A stretch of DNA of 64,000 nt from Dissophora ornata (GCA_025201705.1 MU616635.1:1-64000); one strand, 5' to 3'; shown: positions 1-12,394, counted from the stretch's first letter. The notes: a model not told the origin generated them from the letters alone. A program made the numbers and translations.

Positions 1-3000
1 TTTTACCTTAAGGATCTCATCAAAGCCTTCGAGATGATCCATCATGACATCCCGGTGTTTATCCAGGATCGCCAACGCCACAAACAAATGGAACTGAGTC
101 GACAGATGATCCGAGAACAGAACCTCCCACAGTCGCATGATATCGACCCACTCAAACTCTCGCTTGAACCAGATCAACAGCCACCGGAAGCAAAAGAATA
201 GATTCAACGCCTCACATTTCTCAAGATGCTTGTACAGTTTAGGATCCAGGACTTGAATCAACTGACCGAGAGTCTCGAGCTGGGATTGCATACCGATTTG
301 ATCCTTGTAAAAGTTCTTCTTGGTCTTCTCCATCAGACCAGCGAACGCCCAGAAGCCCATGACCTCGTCACCCATGACTGCAAACACGGGCGCCAAGAGG
401 TCCGACATGCCTTGAACGTAACCCTCCAACAGATTGGTCTCTGTGGGTGTGCTTGAAGAAGAAGTAGCAGCAGAGGACGAGTTGGTGGCGGGTGACGATG
501 CTGAAGGGGACTTCTTGTCGGAAACTACAGAGTCAGATGGTGATGATGGTCCTTTGGCTGCCCAGACATTATAAGTCAACAGAATATCCTTCAACAACTC
601 CAAATTCTCATTTGATCCGACTCCTGTAAAGTCTCCGGCGGGGTTGGGCAATGTCTCTGAGGCAAAGAACGAGATTGTGCGATCTGTTCGATGAACATCC
701 TTTTCAATACGAAGCTTTTGCTCCTGGAAGGATTCTGTCTCCTGGACGGTCGCATCATCGAACCACTCTCTCTTGAGCGCATAGTACTCCTCACTAGAAT
801 AAAAAAAAACATGTCCAAGAACAGACGGATATCAAAACTTGAGCTTCTTTGCGATCGCGATATCTACAAACGCATTTCGCTTGGCAATAAAGAACAGGAA
901 ACTTACGCTTTTGTGGAGTGGATGACGATACGCTCCGCTTCAGTGGAATCCCAAGGGTAAATACCCAAGAAAAACTTCCAGACCTCAATCCGGATGTCGT
1001 GGTCGATCCCTCCTCTAAAAACAGCCTCGCGCACATGCGCTTCTGAGACCTTCAATCGACCCATGTCGTCAAAGAACGCAAACCAGTCCATTGGCGAGAG
1101 AGGCTCTGTCCTCGTGTGGTGGATCATGGAGCACTCTGTTTCCAGCTGATAGAATGGTGGCAACATCGAGTGAGTGGGAATGCATATGCGAAAAACATAA
1201 ATGTGCAAAAAAGGAAACGACAAAAAAGGAAACGACAAAAAAGGCAAAACTTGCATCACATTGGATTAAAATACTTACGTCCAACACATTAAACGCTCCA
1301 AGCGGACCTTCCTCATCCTCGTGGTCATTGATCCGGCGTCCATCTTGACCATGAGCACGGCGCTTACCAGAAGTCGACGATCCCGGATGAAGTCGTTCCA
1401 TCTCACGCATCTCTCGACGCTCTCGGTCTCCTTGATCCGCTACAGTCGCTGCCCACTTTGCAAGATAGACTCGCGCAGAGTCATAGTCTTCCATGACCCT
1501 CTTGGCAGCCTCAGACTCCTGGATCCGCTGCTGGACGTGAGGAGGTAAGATCTGCTTCGTGATCGGATGGTCGAGAATGTTGGTCGCGGTATCTCGAGAG
1601 AACCTGGCAACCTGCGAGAATCGCTCCAGGATATTCCATCGCATCTCTTTTACTGTCTATAATATAAAACAACGAAAACAAATGTGGGCGTCATTCAGTC
1701 AGTCAGTTTGCCACAGGTACTCCTCAAGATTAAATGCTCTTCAATATCGCGAATTGCTCCGCTATGGACTTACATTAACAAGGGGGTCGATATGAGTCTC
1801 AAAGGGCAAGGGCGTCCGTGGCCGGGGAGAGCCGAATTGGGCTGAGGAGCCACTTGATGCACCAGCCATTGGCGGTCCGCTACCAGAAGCAGAATACCGG
1901 CGATCATCCTCTCTATCTCTGGCGTTAGCACTAATTGATCTCCTGCGGCGCATTCCTTCCATTGTAATAGGTCCAGTTGATGCACCTGTTGAGGTGCTAA
2001 CAGACTCTATTGTGCGAAGGGGATCATCTAAAGGCGAGAGGTGCGAAGAAGGGATAGTCTCTTCCAACGAAGGATACAGTCTCTCGCCTCCTTCTCCTTC
2101 CTGCAACGGATGCTCCTGCTGCACTTTAGGGGACAGTGGGCGTGGGGGTGATGCCGCGCCATGGTTAATTTTATCCGCCTGCGTGGGATTCACGAGGTAC
2201 ACGCCCGGCTCAATTGCACTTCCGACAATCTCCACAAACTGCTCCATCATCTGTAGCAGCTCCTGTCCACCCCACATAGGTGGGCCTCCCGCAGGCATTT
2301 TCCCCTTCGAGGCCAAGCCGTCGTCATGGAAATAAAACGCAGGTAAAGACTCTCCACCGATGAGGTTGACGACAATGGAACCATGACGATCCTTGATTCG
2401 TGGTGGGTATACCAGGAGTGAATAGATGCCCCGCAACGGGATGGAGACCTCATAGTCCGATGGATGGAATGATCGGCTGTTAGGGTTGGGTGATCGTGGA
2501 GGGGCTACGAAGGTGGTTACTATTGATCGTTTACATGAAAGAAAGAGTACGTCGTGAACGGGTTAGATGGGATTGATGACTTGAACGAATTCCCTGGGAT
2601 GCAGTTTGGTGGCACCGCAAGTGGTGGGAACCGAGTGTGGTTTTTTCTTTTTCTCTTTTTTTTGGCTTGGGTTTGAGCTTTGTTTACCTTCGTTGTCGCC
2701 TTGACCAGAGATATCCACATATGAATCATCATCTAGGCCGGGAATCGACGCCTCCGGGGTCCAGGACATGTTGTGTTCATAGTTGTTCTAATGTTTATGG
2801 TATGCAAAGCATTTTCGTAACGCGATGAGGAGCCTGCAGGACAGTAAAAAACCATATCCGAGAACTGCTTTAAAATAGATGACGCCAAGGCATTGCTTTT
2901 TGATCCACTCAAATCGACAGAACAATCTCTTGGCAAGAAAAAAAAAAAATTGCAAAGGGAATCTTATGGCTCTCTAGTCTCGACAACAAACGTGGCCCTT

Positions 3001-3284
3001 ACCGTTTCGATCAACGAGATGAATCCAGGCATGCCGTCCTTGTTATCTGCAGTTGTCTTGACAAAGACTTTGGGCCGTGTGAAAAGCAGCTTTGGCTGAA
3101 AGGCCGGATGTTCCAGCTGCAGTGAGTAGCAGATATAAAATGAAGTACATCGATCATCAGTGCCCTGTCCTTTGGCACAGAATTATAGAAACAAGAAGAT
3201 CACCTGTTCGTTCCGATAAAGGATTGGCAAGTTGGTGTTTACCTCAAGGTCTTCCATCTGCGCGACTAATGGATCGTTCTCCAT
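1..3284 (-). CDS. GYP7-like Rab GTPase-activating protein (TBC domain), partial at left edge
   Basis: Accelerates GTP hydrolysis on a Rab (Ypt7-type in yeast Gyp7) in vesicle and vacuole traffic. Spliced exons on the minus strand, 5' to 3': 3284-3204, 3116-3003, 2787-2688, 2519-1774, 1656-1279, 1145-907 and 793 to beyond base 1. All have GT...AG borders and keep frame. The N-terminal exons give the Gyp7-type sequence KLLFTRPKVFVKTT...GMPGFISLIE. The TBC domain starts near residue 490. It has the arginine finger IEKDVHRTD (R588) and the glutamine finger YVQGM (near residue 680). About 45 Ser-rich residues sit between the two fingers, where the family is normally compact. The C-terminus lies outside the window. 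The start at 3284 is the least certain point; an in-frame ATG at 3389 and possible further upstream exons exist. Family call is firm; the Rab target is inferred. Confidence 0.88.
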
Positions 3285-3389
3285 ATCAGAAAGATGATGC
3301 GTGTAGTGGCGGCGGTGGTTGTAAGAGTGATGGCTGCAGTACCCGGCTCTCGAGGTGTAGTTTGACAAAGAACTGCGGGGGTTGTTCAA

Positions 3390-4105
3390 GGGAAGCTGTA
3401 TTCAAGGGAAGTTGTATTCAAGTAAAGCTGTGTACAAAGGAAAGCTATGTTCAAAGGTGTATGCTGGTGTATGCTGGTGTATGCTGGCGCAGAATAGCTG
3501 CGGTGCGAAGGATGTAGCTGTTGTTGTCTGGAATCAAATGAAGAAATGGAATAGGCGAAAGGGAGAAGATGTCTTTTAAAGCAGTGGCCAAGAGTCGACA
3601 GGCAGCGAGGAATGCGGAGTCCTTTTTGCCCCCAATTAGGTGAAATGCCAAGAGAGTGAGAAACAATACTCACGGGCGTAGTTGAGAACGCTGTCGCAGA
3701 CCATGTCATCGGTCATGACGGCTTTCACTCTGTGGAGGTTAGCACGGCAGCCCTGTGTAAAAGGGAGATCGCGCCAACGCTCCAGCGATCGGTCCCAATT
3801 GCCCCATTCCGCGGAAAGAACACTGAGGGGGATCAGCCTCCCAGTCGAGCCGAGGCCTTCTTGAGAGGCCGTGTCGCAGAAAAATCGCTTAGCGCGTACT
3901 TGTGCTCTCATCCGGGCAGAGTAGCCACTCACTGGCCTGTTGTGCCCTTTGGATGCAAAACAAAGAGTTCTCTTAAACTTCAGCCTTGCATGCTTTCATT
4001 TCAACATACTTTCTCTCACTTGCCTCTTTCCTGTACCACACACACTCACACTCACATTCCACACACTCTACTCCTCAAAAAAGAACCCCAAAAACGAAAC
4101 ACACC
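3390..4105. other. Divergent intergenic region between the GYP7-like and methyltransferase genes
   Basis: This region lies between two divergent starts and should hold both promoters. It contains degenerate tandem repeats (3393-3490). It also holds an open minus-strand stretch (about 3672-3932) with a good donor (GTGAGT just after an N-Y-A coding stretch) and a plausible acceptor at its 5' side. That could be a 5' exon of the GYP7-like mRNA or a separate small gene. I could not join it in frame to anything, so no gene is called. Confidence 0.4.
3460..3490. repeat. Short tandem repeat, three copies of a 12-base unit
   Basis: Three copies of roughly GTGTATGCTG(G) lie head to tail. They follow a looser run of about 18-base repeats (3393-3455) built around TATTCAAGGGAAG. 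The repeats lie upstream of the GYP7-like start and outside any called exon. Confidence 0.7.
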
Positions 4106-4571
4106 ATGGGTACTCATCCCTCAAAACTCAACAGAGTCGTCTCCCGATCCACCATCGACAGCACTTCCTCGTCCAAGGATAAAAAGAAATTCCACCTCAA
4201 CAACAACGCCAATAAGGATCTCGCTGACCTCTCTTCCGTTGACACCTCGTGCAATAACTCCTCCGCGGATAAGGAGGACTCTCAACTCACAAGCGAAACC
4301 CCCACTGCCAATGGAGCTGGGACTGCAATTCACTCGATCGCCACAACATCAGAGTCCGGGACAACAACTTCGAAGAGCAACCTTTCCTCCTTCCTAAGTG
4401 GCCTAAGAAGCAAGGCCAGCGATGCCGATCAAGGGGCCAACAGTGACGACAAATCGAAAGCCGAGGAAGATCGAAGGTTGGAGGACCTCCGAGAACAGAA
4501 ACAACAAAAGAAGGTCAACAGAAGGAACGAAAAAGAGAAGAAGGCTGCAAAGCAGCAACTGAAGCAGCAGA

Positions 4572-4605
<34 letters not shown>

Positions 4606-6954
4606 ACAGCAACAACAGCAATCGCAAATACCCTACCAACAACATTCTGCTTCATCCACATGGTCAACTCTAGTAGGCTCACCATCCTCCCCGCCTTCCA
4701 CGCACTCTCTCCCTGCTTCTTTACCATCATTACCCTTGTCGGAACAGCAATTACGTCGAACCCTATCCGTAAAATCGAGAGGCTCCAATGGAATATTTTC
4801 AGCATCCGCAACGGCGTTTACTCCTATGTCATCAGTCCAGTCATCAACGAAAGCACTGCCCAATACAAATGCAAACGCAACCACGGACTCCACACCGAAA
4901 ACGCCGCCTTTGGTTGCACAGAGTTCACATAGCAAATCGTCGCAGCACAAGAGCAAGAAAAGCAGGTCACTGAAGCCAAGTTTTATTCGTGGCAAAGCAG
5001 GTTTCGCTTGGCTTGAGAAAAGAATGCCACCTGCGTCGTCTGGGATGGATGAAGAGGTCTTGAATGACAGATCTTGGAACTATCTTCAAGGACAACTAGA
5101 AGCGATGGAGATCGAAGCCGCCAAGGGCTACATTGACAGGTAACATAGATCGACTAGCTTATTGCGCTTGCCCTTTTGTTTTTTTTTGTTGACGTATGCG
5201 CCGCGCCCGGCAATGACACTCAGATGTGCTCAAAGTACTCTCGTGCCTTTGCGCGGTTCAGATGCTTTAGGACGATATTCAAGTGATGTAAGATGCTCTC
5301 TCTGTAGTCTCGCACACTCACCTTCTATGTCACGCCTCTTTATTTTTATTTTTTACTTTTTCCCCGCTGCTTTATACTTTATCCGTGCTTCGACGTGAAC
5401 CATGTAGAGTTACCGAACAGCATTACTTGATGAAGGATGTTATGGGTGGCAACTACCATGCCCCACTTGACTTGGCCTTCAAACGCGTCTTGGAAAACGG
5501 CTGCGGTGCGGGAGACTGGACTCTTGTAAGTGCCAATTTTGTCACCAATATTGTTTATTCTTTTATTGTTGTGGTGCCGAATTCCTTACATGGATCGGCG
5601 CTAAAAGAACCCAATGGTTGAGCAACACGACATATGAGCACACCGCAAATCAAACAAACCACAGTTGATTTTGGCCGTTTGGAGTCCGAAACAAAACAAA
5701 AGGGAGGACCCCGAACAACAACAGTAATAGTATTAAACTTCTAACAGGCACGAAGGGTGAATTTTTTACCTGCAGAGAATCCGAGAGTTAATGGACAGTA
5801 AACAAAAGACATCGACACATGGCTAAACATGCATTGGATTGCATGTCCGATCTGTCCAACACATTATTAATACAACTTACCTAAGCAAAAAATTAATGGT
5901 TCTTTTTTCTTTTTATTTCCGGTAGGACATGGCAAGTGAGATGCCAGAGACAGACTTTGTGGGTTGCCCACAGATTATGTTCACCACCTCAAATGCAGAA
6001 AATACTACGCCTATCTTACCGAGACCGCGTGGACTCTTGGGAGCCGATCAGTCGCAGCAAGGATCTATGTCATCCTCAACATCAACACCTGAATCTGAAG
6101 CAACATTGGGAGGAGCAACAGCACGATCTTCAAACCCATCCAATACCAGCTCCACTTCCATTTCTACAGCCGCAACAGCGTCTTCAGCAAAACCAGCAAA
6201 CGCGCCCATTCCCCCAGCTTCGGTTGCAAGACCAAGTCTTCGCCCTCGAAACTGTGTCTTACATTCAGAAGTTCCCTTCAACCGGCTCCCCTTTTCGAAT
6301 GAACATTTCGATTTCGTTTACCAGCGACGCCAAGGTGTCGTCCTTCTTTCCACAGAATGGCAGCGTACTATCCTGGAACTCTTCCGGGTCATCAAACGCG
6401 GTGGCTGGGTTGAGATCCTCGAAGCTGACCTCTCCCCTCGTGGCGGTGGAGACCTCTGCAAACTTGCAGGCGAGTACTGTGTCGGTCTCTTTGAGGCCAT
6501 GGGCCGCAACCCGAAAGTCATCCACGAGATGCAGCAACTTTTAGAGAACGCCGGTTTTGTCAATATTTCTATCAAGGTCTTTTCGATCCCATTAGGATGG
6601 GGAGGCGTGATTGGGCAGGCCATGTTGGCGAACCAACGACAATTTGTGAACGAGATGGAACCGATATACGTGAGACAGGGCCTTGGACTGTCGGAAGATT
6701 ACCGGGAACTGACAAAGAGCATTTTTGAGGAGGCGGTGGAGAAGAAGGCTTATGTTAACTACCATGTGGCTGTTGGACAAAAGCCGGCCTCGACTTCCGA
6801 GAGGATGATGCATCAGCAGCATCGAATGCAGCAGCAGGACGAGATTGATGAGTTGATGAGGCGGCATAACCTTACGCCTCACCACGATATGTCCTACGAT
6901 GAGTCCCATGATGATACCTACCCCCCGATGCTTGTTCCGCAATATGAACCATAG
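4106..6954 (+). CDS. LaeA-like SAM-dependent methyltransferase with N-myristoylation-type start and poly-Gln
   Basis: Exons 4106-5139, 5408-5525 and 5926-6954 give 726 residues. Start MGTHPSK has Gly2 and Ser6, the pattern for N-myristoylation, followed by basic residues, so membrane attachment is likely (inference). Residues 1-330 are low complexity with 16 Gln at about 157-172. The class I methyltransferase fold starts near 346. Motif I, NGCGAGDW, is built across the exon 2/3 junction and continues into TLDMASEMPETDFVG. After it about 90 Ser/Thr/Gln-rich residues interrupt the fold before the next blocks LPFSNEHFDFVYQR and RVIKRGGWVEILEAD. The acidic residue usually found at the end of strand 2 is not obvious (FVGCPQ). 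The family includes fungal LaeA-like regulators of unknown substrate. Family call firm; substrate unknown. Confidence 0.85.
4567..4622 (+). repeat. CAG/CAA repeat coding poly-Gln
   Basis: Mixed CAG and CAA codons encode an uninterrupted run of 16 Gln, with more Gln/Lys before it, in the N-terminal region of the methyltransferase. Mixed codons make it less slippage-prone than pure CAG. The antisense reads as poly-Leu, which is a shadow. Confidence 0.9.
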
Positions 6955-9476
6955 AGCCTCCCTCCCCTCCCCCACCTGCCAGGCTTTTGAAAGCCATTCC
7001 CTTTGAACCCATTGGGCTAGAAAATACTTTTTTTTCTACCAAATAATATGTACATACAGCCTATATCCTCATAAACATGCTACCTTTGTTTATCCATCAT
7101 CAAGGCTTAGTAGCTAATGCAAAGTAAAATGCACGTTGGCAGCAATAATCAACTTCATGCTTTGGAAAGCAACAAATATGGCTAGCATAACCTGTAGCTT
7201 CTGTCATAAAGTAGTTCCCCCCCCCGAGAAAAACTGTTTTTGACGCATGATTTTGCAATTAGGAGGATCCATCTTGGGCGATTTTGAAGTACGAGATGGT
7301 CCCCGGGGCACGTTCTCAAAACGGTGCCCATCCGACGTTTTTTTTGTCCTGAAAACCGACAAGCATGACCAAGACAGCCTGCAGATTCTTTCATCAAACG
7401 CTTCCTTCAAACTGAGAGGAAGGTTTTGATGCATGTCTTGACATATTAATAGACATGCTTGGAAACGCATCACACTAGCTAGGAATGCTTGTTGTTTATT
7501 AAATGTTATCCTCCAGGTAAACTCAAGTTGTGTGTTTATACTCGAATGCAAAGCAAACACACATACTCTCTCTCTTTCTTTCTCTCTCCCTCTCTCTCAA
7601 CAACTGTCGTTTTTATTCCCCACGCTGACCTCCAGCTGTTTTCACAAATTGGTGGCAAACTCCAAAACGCAGTCTCGCACTGCCAGGTATTCTCGCAGGA
7701 ACAACACTTCATTTTTTTTTTTTTTGCTGTGCACAAGACTGGTAAACCAACCAAGGACAAAAAGCAGAAGCTGTTCCTACATGACGCTCCATAAGCTATT
7801 CAAGAACTAAGGCACTGCTACGGTGCTTTTCGACGAAACCATTAGCAATCTACCAGTCCCTCGAGTACCATCGCCATTGCCTCTAGCAAATATTGACGAC
7901 CATATTTATTCTTACAATCGCGTTGTCTTTATCTGTGCCTCTCATGCTTAACTTTTACGTCCCGGATAGCGAAACGCAATGGCAAGCGACGCAGCGGTGT
8001 ACAGGAAAAATTGGCGATATTGGTTAACACGGTAAAGGGGTTTGGATCTCAATGGCTTTGTGGGGGGCTTTGGGCCATATTCAGGAAGGATTGGTCAGTT
8101 CATCAGAGATCTTAGCAGTAGCCAAGAAAACGTTTGAAGATCTCAGCGCACTGGCGGAGCGCAATGATTTCTAGTATGTCTCGAGGAAGGATTGAGTCTC
8201 AATCGCAAACGTGCATGTATTCAGCTTATCGCGGTGCAGATGTCGTGCCTCGAAATAGCTCATCGATTTCAAGACCCGGGTCTGCGAAGCACCCTGCCGC
8301 TTCGATCCAGCGCTTCAGCGGGAAATATGCAAATATTTAGGGGAACAAAACTTGATTTATAACAGTGCTTGAGCGTGTCCGCTGTTCAAGACTTGGGGAC
8401 GGTAATATTGGCATCTATACAACTTCAAGCTGGGAAAGAAAGAAGACGTTATGCGGCCACAGCGAGAGGGGTTTGAGCGTCGCGTATTCACCGAAAGGCG
8501 TTTGGCGGTCAGGACTCTACAATGCGGCCGGTCGGGACCGTGTTGCATGGTGACTGGGTGTGCTGATTGGGTGCACTGTACATGTAGATCTCTGCCATAC
8601 GGATATGCAAAATGTGAAAGGGCAAAGTCGGTTGAATAAACAGCTGTTAGAGCAGCGTAGGACCGGCTCTGCTCTAAAGTTGTTCCGAAAAGGACATAGT
8701 GATGTTATGCAAATCAACTCAAACTTCAATCTCATCTACTAAATATATTTGACCTATTGACCATGACCTCGATGAAAGAAATATCATGCAACGATAGACT
8801 CTTGATCGCATGCTTAAAATGCGTAGGCGCTCTCAGCAATCTCTTTGCAGCACAGGTGCAGATGTATCACCCTCTTGCTGCAGGTGGCGCGCGAAGCGCT
8901 CTTTGCATAGTAATCAATGACAATTTCCCTCTGCCTAGCAATCCATCAAAAATTTACGCATGAATTTTGTCCGAGAGGACGGTGGGGAGGGTTTGGCTCG
9001 GTTTTCTGTCCTGCTACCCATTGTCGGCTTTTCGCTGATTAGTGGGCCTTTATTGTTGTCCCAACTCTGAATATGACAACGCCAATCTTAGCTGCATTTG
9101 ATACACTTCGGGAAGCAATTGACGAAGCCCCAGGGTATGTCCATAAATCATTATTTTGACAATTTATCATTGATATAACACTCGAACCCTGGCGAAGATC
9201 ACAGCTTGCTGTTAGTCGCCACAGACGACCCGTTTTTTGGCGATCGAAACGTCTTCAGATATCGCACAAGCCACCAACCCCTCCAGTGTCTGGCATAGCT
9301 TCCTTTGATTTCCCATGTCCAGCTGAAATCGATCAATAAAAGCGCCAGTGCACAGGTTCTGAATGCTAAAATAATCCATGCCGTTTTTTTTAATGGTGAA
9401 ATGCCTGAATATACTTCCCAATCCGAAAACAAACTCTGTATATGCAAATGACGGGGGGTTTTTTTTCTTTGGCCCT
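6955..9476. other. 2.5-kb intergenic region, no gene seen
   Basis: Convergent 3' ends of the methyltransferase and RPA12 flank this region. It holds a CT-rich tract (about 7565-7598) and several short A/T runs. Both strands show only short open frames without splice-linked homology. I see no RNA gene. Confidence 0.5.
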
Positions 9477-10222
9477 CTAACTGTTGAGCTTCGTCTTGTA
9501 ACTACGGTTACCAAGAAAAGAAAAGAAGGCATATGTGATTAGCAATTGTAATTGCAACGGCAACTGCCAAAAAGGGGGGCATTTGACCACGTCCCAGAAG
9601 AAATCAACGGAAAAAGGTGACACTAGCAAAGAATACTTACGCGCACTTGGGACACGTGTAGAATACCGTTTGACCTTCATCTGCGGAGCGCAATTGCATT
9701 GTATGGTATTCCATCTCGGGGTTGCCACACTTGGGGCAAGGCTCCTTAACCATTGCTGCTGTAGCATCCTTGATCTCGGATTGAACATCATCGCGCTTAT
9801 TCCTGAGTGCTGAAGGGAATGCTCCTGGTTTGCTCGTTGTCACAACTTCAAAATTCTCAAAGTCTATGTCGTTGATGGTAAAAAAGTACGTCAGATCAGC
9901 GGTGTTCTTGACCTACCCCCTCCCCTCTCTCATGATTGGGCGTTAAGTTTTTGAAGCGCGATATCAAAGCATCTTTGAGTTGGATTTGGATCGTTACCGA
10001 CGCTCTGGTGAGTGTAGCTGCAGAGGTTGCAGACGATGAGATCGTCCTCGCCGGGGATATCAAGCAGGTTGCCGCACTCTGGGCAGAAAATAAGTGAGCC
10101 AACCTATGGAGAACAATTGTGGGATACAGAGTTAGAGCGTTGGTACGACAGAAGCATAGTAGTCTGTGCCAGGTAGGTTTACATACAGTGTCGGGCTTCA
10201 ATGAGGGTGTTGATTTTGACAT
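9477..10222 (-). CDS. RPA12: RNA polymerase I subunit RPA12 (A12.2)
   Basis: Small subunit of nuclear RNA polymerase I that supports transcript cleavage and termination. Minus-strand exons 10222-10187, 10103-9998, 9863-9641 and 9501-9477 (last exon only 25 bases) give 129 residues, close to the usual ~125. The N-terminal zinc ribbon has C19/C22 and C37/C40. The C-terminal TFIIS-like ribbon has C90/C93 and C118/C121. Its hairpin RSADEGQTVFY carries the acidic D109-E110 pair needed for cleavage. Start MSKSTPSLK is the first in-frame ATG before the first ribbon. It diverges from ClpP across 210 bases. The RSADEGQT hairpin plus a separate N-terminal ribbon separates it from RPB9 and RPC11. Confidence 0.93.
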
Positions 10223-10432
10223 GTTGGTTGATGGTATGAATGACAGAAACAAAAGTTGAATGCAACAGCTTCTCCAAAAAAAAAAAAAAAAAAAAAGGAT
10301 CTATTTTGACTTCCCTTGCAACAGTCACCAAGAATAACGTGACCCACGGGACCTTGACCAGTTGACTGTACGCGAGTCTACGCAGCTGCTTGCTTCCTAG
10401 TCTATCCATCCCAATCATTTCCCATTCTTAAC
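10223..10432. promoter_or_regulatory. Divergent promoter region RPA12 / ClpP
   Basis: A 210-base spacer separates two divergent ATGs and must carry both promoters. It contains a run of 21 A at 10276-10296, a nucleosome-excluding type of tract. No TATA box is obvious. Confidence 0.55.
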
Positions 10433-11905
10433 ATGTCGCGTGCCCTCATCAACAAGTTCTTGCAGTCGACTGCAAAGCTACCCGCCAATGTTCAGCAGAT
10501 GAGTGCCCTACAAGGTTTCCGTGCCCAATATGGAGGAAACACCACCAGCCACTCCGATATCTTTTCAGACTGGTCTCAGGAACCTCTCGCACAAACGCTC
10601 GTCCCCTTTGTGGTGGAGCAGTCAGTGAGTGATCTTTACCAAAACGGCGTTTGTTTGGTCGTCAGGCAGAGGAACAATCGTGATGATCTCCAATGGCCTT
10701 ATAGGGCATTTCGCTCACACCCTACAATTTGCTCTACGTGTAGGCCAGAGGAGAACGTTCGTATGACATCTTTTCGCGTCTGCTCAAGGAACGAATCATC
10801 TGCCTCAATGGAGCTGTAAGCTGCTGCTTTTGGGATGTCAATTGAAAGGAAATGTCGAGATAAAGGGTATATTGCACATGGCGTGCAGATTGATCTGGCT
10901 ATTGGTTATCTGACGATGTGATCCTTACCCCGACCTATACAGGTTCACGATCACTCTGCGGCGTTGGTGGTGGCACAGCTCTTGTTCTTGGAATCTGAGA
11001 ATCCAGAGAAACCTATCAGTCTTTATATCAACAGTCCTGGAGGAAGCGTCACCGCAGGCATGGCAATCTATGATACTGTAAGCATATCACAAAGGGACAA
11101 AGATCGGAAGTCGGCATGCTATTAACCGTGGTAATAAAGTAATTAACATTGTATCACCCACCCATTCATGATCTAGATGCAGGTAACACGTCGGAATCGC
11201 CAACTGTCACTCGGAAACAGAGAGACCAAGCCTAAGTGTCTGTAACAAAATACCGTCTCATCGTTGCGTTCTCACCGTTTTTCTCCACGCATCCATCGCA
11301 TCTCTTCTTTGAACGGGATAATTCAATAGTACATTCAATCCCCAGTATCGACACTGTGCAACGGTCAGGCTTGTTCGATGGGGTCGCTGCTCCTGGCAGC
11401 TGGTGAGCCCGGAAAGAGATACGCGCTCCCAAACGCCAGTATCATGATGCACCAGCCAAGTGGAGGAGCTAGTGGACAAGCTAGCGATATCGCAATTCAT
11501 GCCCGTGAGATTTTGAGGGTGCGCGAGAGACTAAACAGGATATATCAGAAGCATTGCAACGTTAAGGATCTGGACTCCATTGGTATGTACTCTACGATTT
11601 AGACAATCAATGCCGTAATTAGAGAACGGCATGTTATGCTATGCTAGTCCTGATTGCAGGCATGCATCTTCACCTTTGGGATACTTAGCACTTTATGTTT
11701 GAGGATAGGGTTGGATATGTTTATCCTTTGTTTGATACACTGACGATGCATACTTGAAATCTCCTGTTCAATTTTGCCGGAACCGATAGAGAGAGCCGTC
11801 GAAAGAGACCACTTCATGGACGCTGAAGAGGCACTCAAGTTTGGATTGATTGACAAGATTCTGGAGAAGCGCCCAAAGTCTACTGGGGCGGGTGAAAGTA
11901 GCTAA
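10433..11905 (+). CDS. clpP: Mitochondrial ATP-dependent Clp protease proteolytic subunit
   Basis: Serine protease core of mitochondrial ClpXP. Exons 10433-10624, 10744-10815, 10943-11077, 11177-11182, 11330-11582 and 11790-11905 give 257 residues. The fourth exon is only 6 bases (ATGCAG, Met-Gln), flanked by CTAG and GTAACA. It restores the family-typical stretch [17 protein letters not shown]. The first ~45 residues look like a mitochondrial presequence. Catalytic Ser151 lies in GQACSMGS, His176 in MMHQPSGG, and Asp226 probably in [10 protein letters not shown]. The processing-site motif YINSPGG is intact. Budding yeasts lack ClpP, while many other fungi keep it. Confidence 0.94.
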
Positions 11906-12394
11906 GGAGCGGAGGTCACCGAACGAAGACTCTAGATTATGCATTGCTCACAACCAGGACTGTACAATAATAAAGCGGTTGGATCGGAGTACGTGAGCAG
12001 GGAGGACATAATGACAGCTGTCAAAAGCAATTGACCAGGAAAACAAACAATGACAACGACAGTTACCCGGGCTGGTTTTTTTGAATCTTCTCTTCTCCCG
12101 TGCCATCCTTTTTTTTTTTAGGGTTTGACAGCACCACACAGGTACAAGAAATGTATGTCAAATCTGCCATTGGGACATCTGCCACCAATCACAGCGCACA
12201 AAAATGACAAGCCCTGTTGTTTTGACAGCCAACTGCTGATAAAAACCGAGGTTGCTCTTTTTCTTTTTCTGCTTCTTTGCTTTCCCTCACACTTCCCATT
12301 TCTTCATCGCACACCCTCCTTGCCATCTCCTTTAAAAGAGTACCTGCACCGTCTTCTCCCCCTTGTAAACAATATACCCTCCATCCAGTCAAGA
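11906..12394. other. Intergenic region and promoter of the copper protein gene
   Basis: Between the ClpP stop and the BIM1-like ATG. It has a T-rich run near 12110-12119 and pyrimidine-rich DNA just before the start, with an AT-rich patch (GATAAAAA, near 12237). I looked for a yeast Mac1-type or Cuf1-type copper element and found no convincing match. Confidence 0.4.

Noticed and set aside
3732..4397. 221-codon plus-strand frame overlapping the methyltransferase start
   Set aside because: Pro/Thr-rich out-of-frame reading of the leader and first exon; the MGTHPSK frame continues into the recognised domain.
4403..4645. Poly-Leu open frame on the minus strand
   Set aside because: It is the antisense of the poly-Gln codons in the methyltransferase.
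12180..12394. Copper-responsive promoter element before the BIM1-like gene
   Set aside because: Partial matches such as TTGCTC are too short and common to call.
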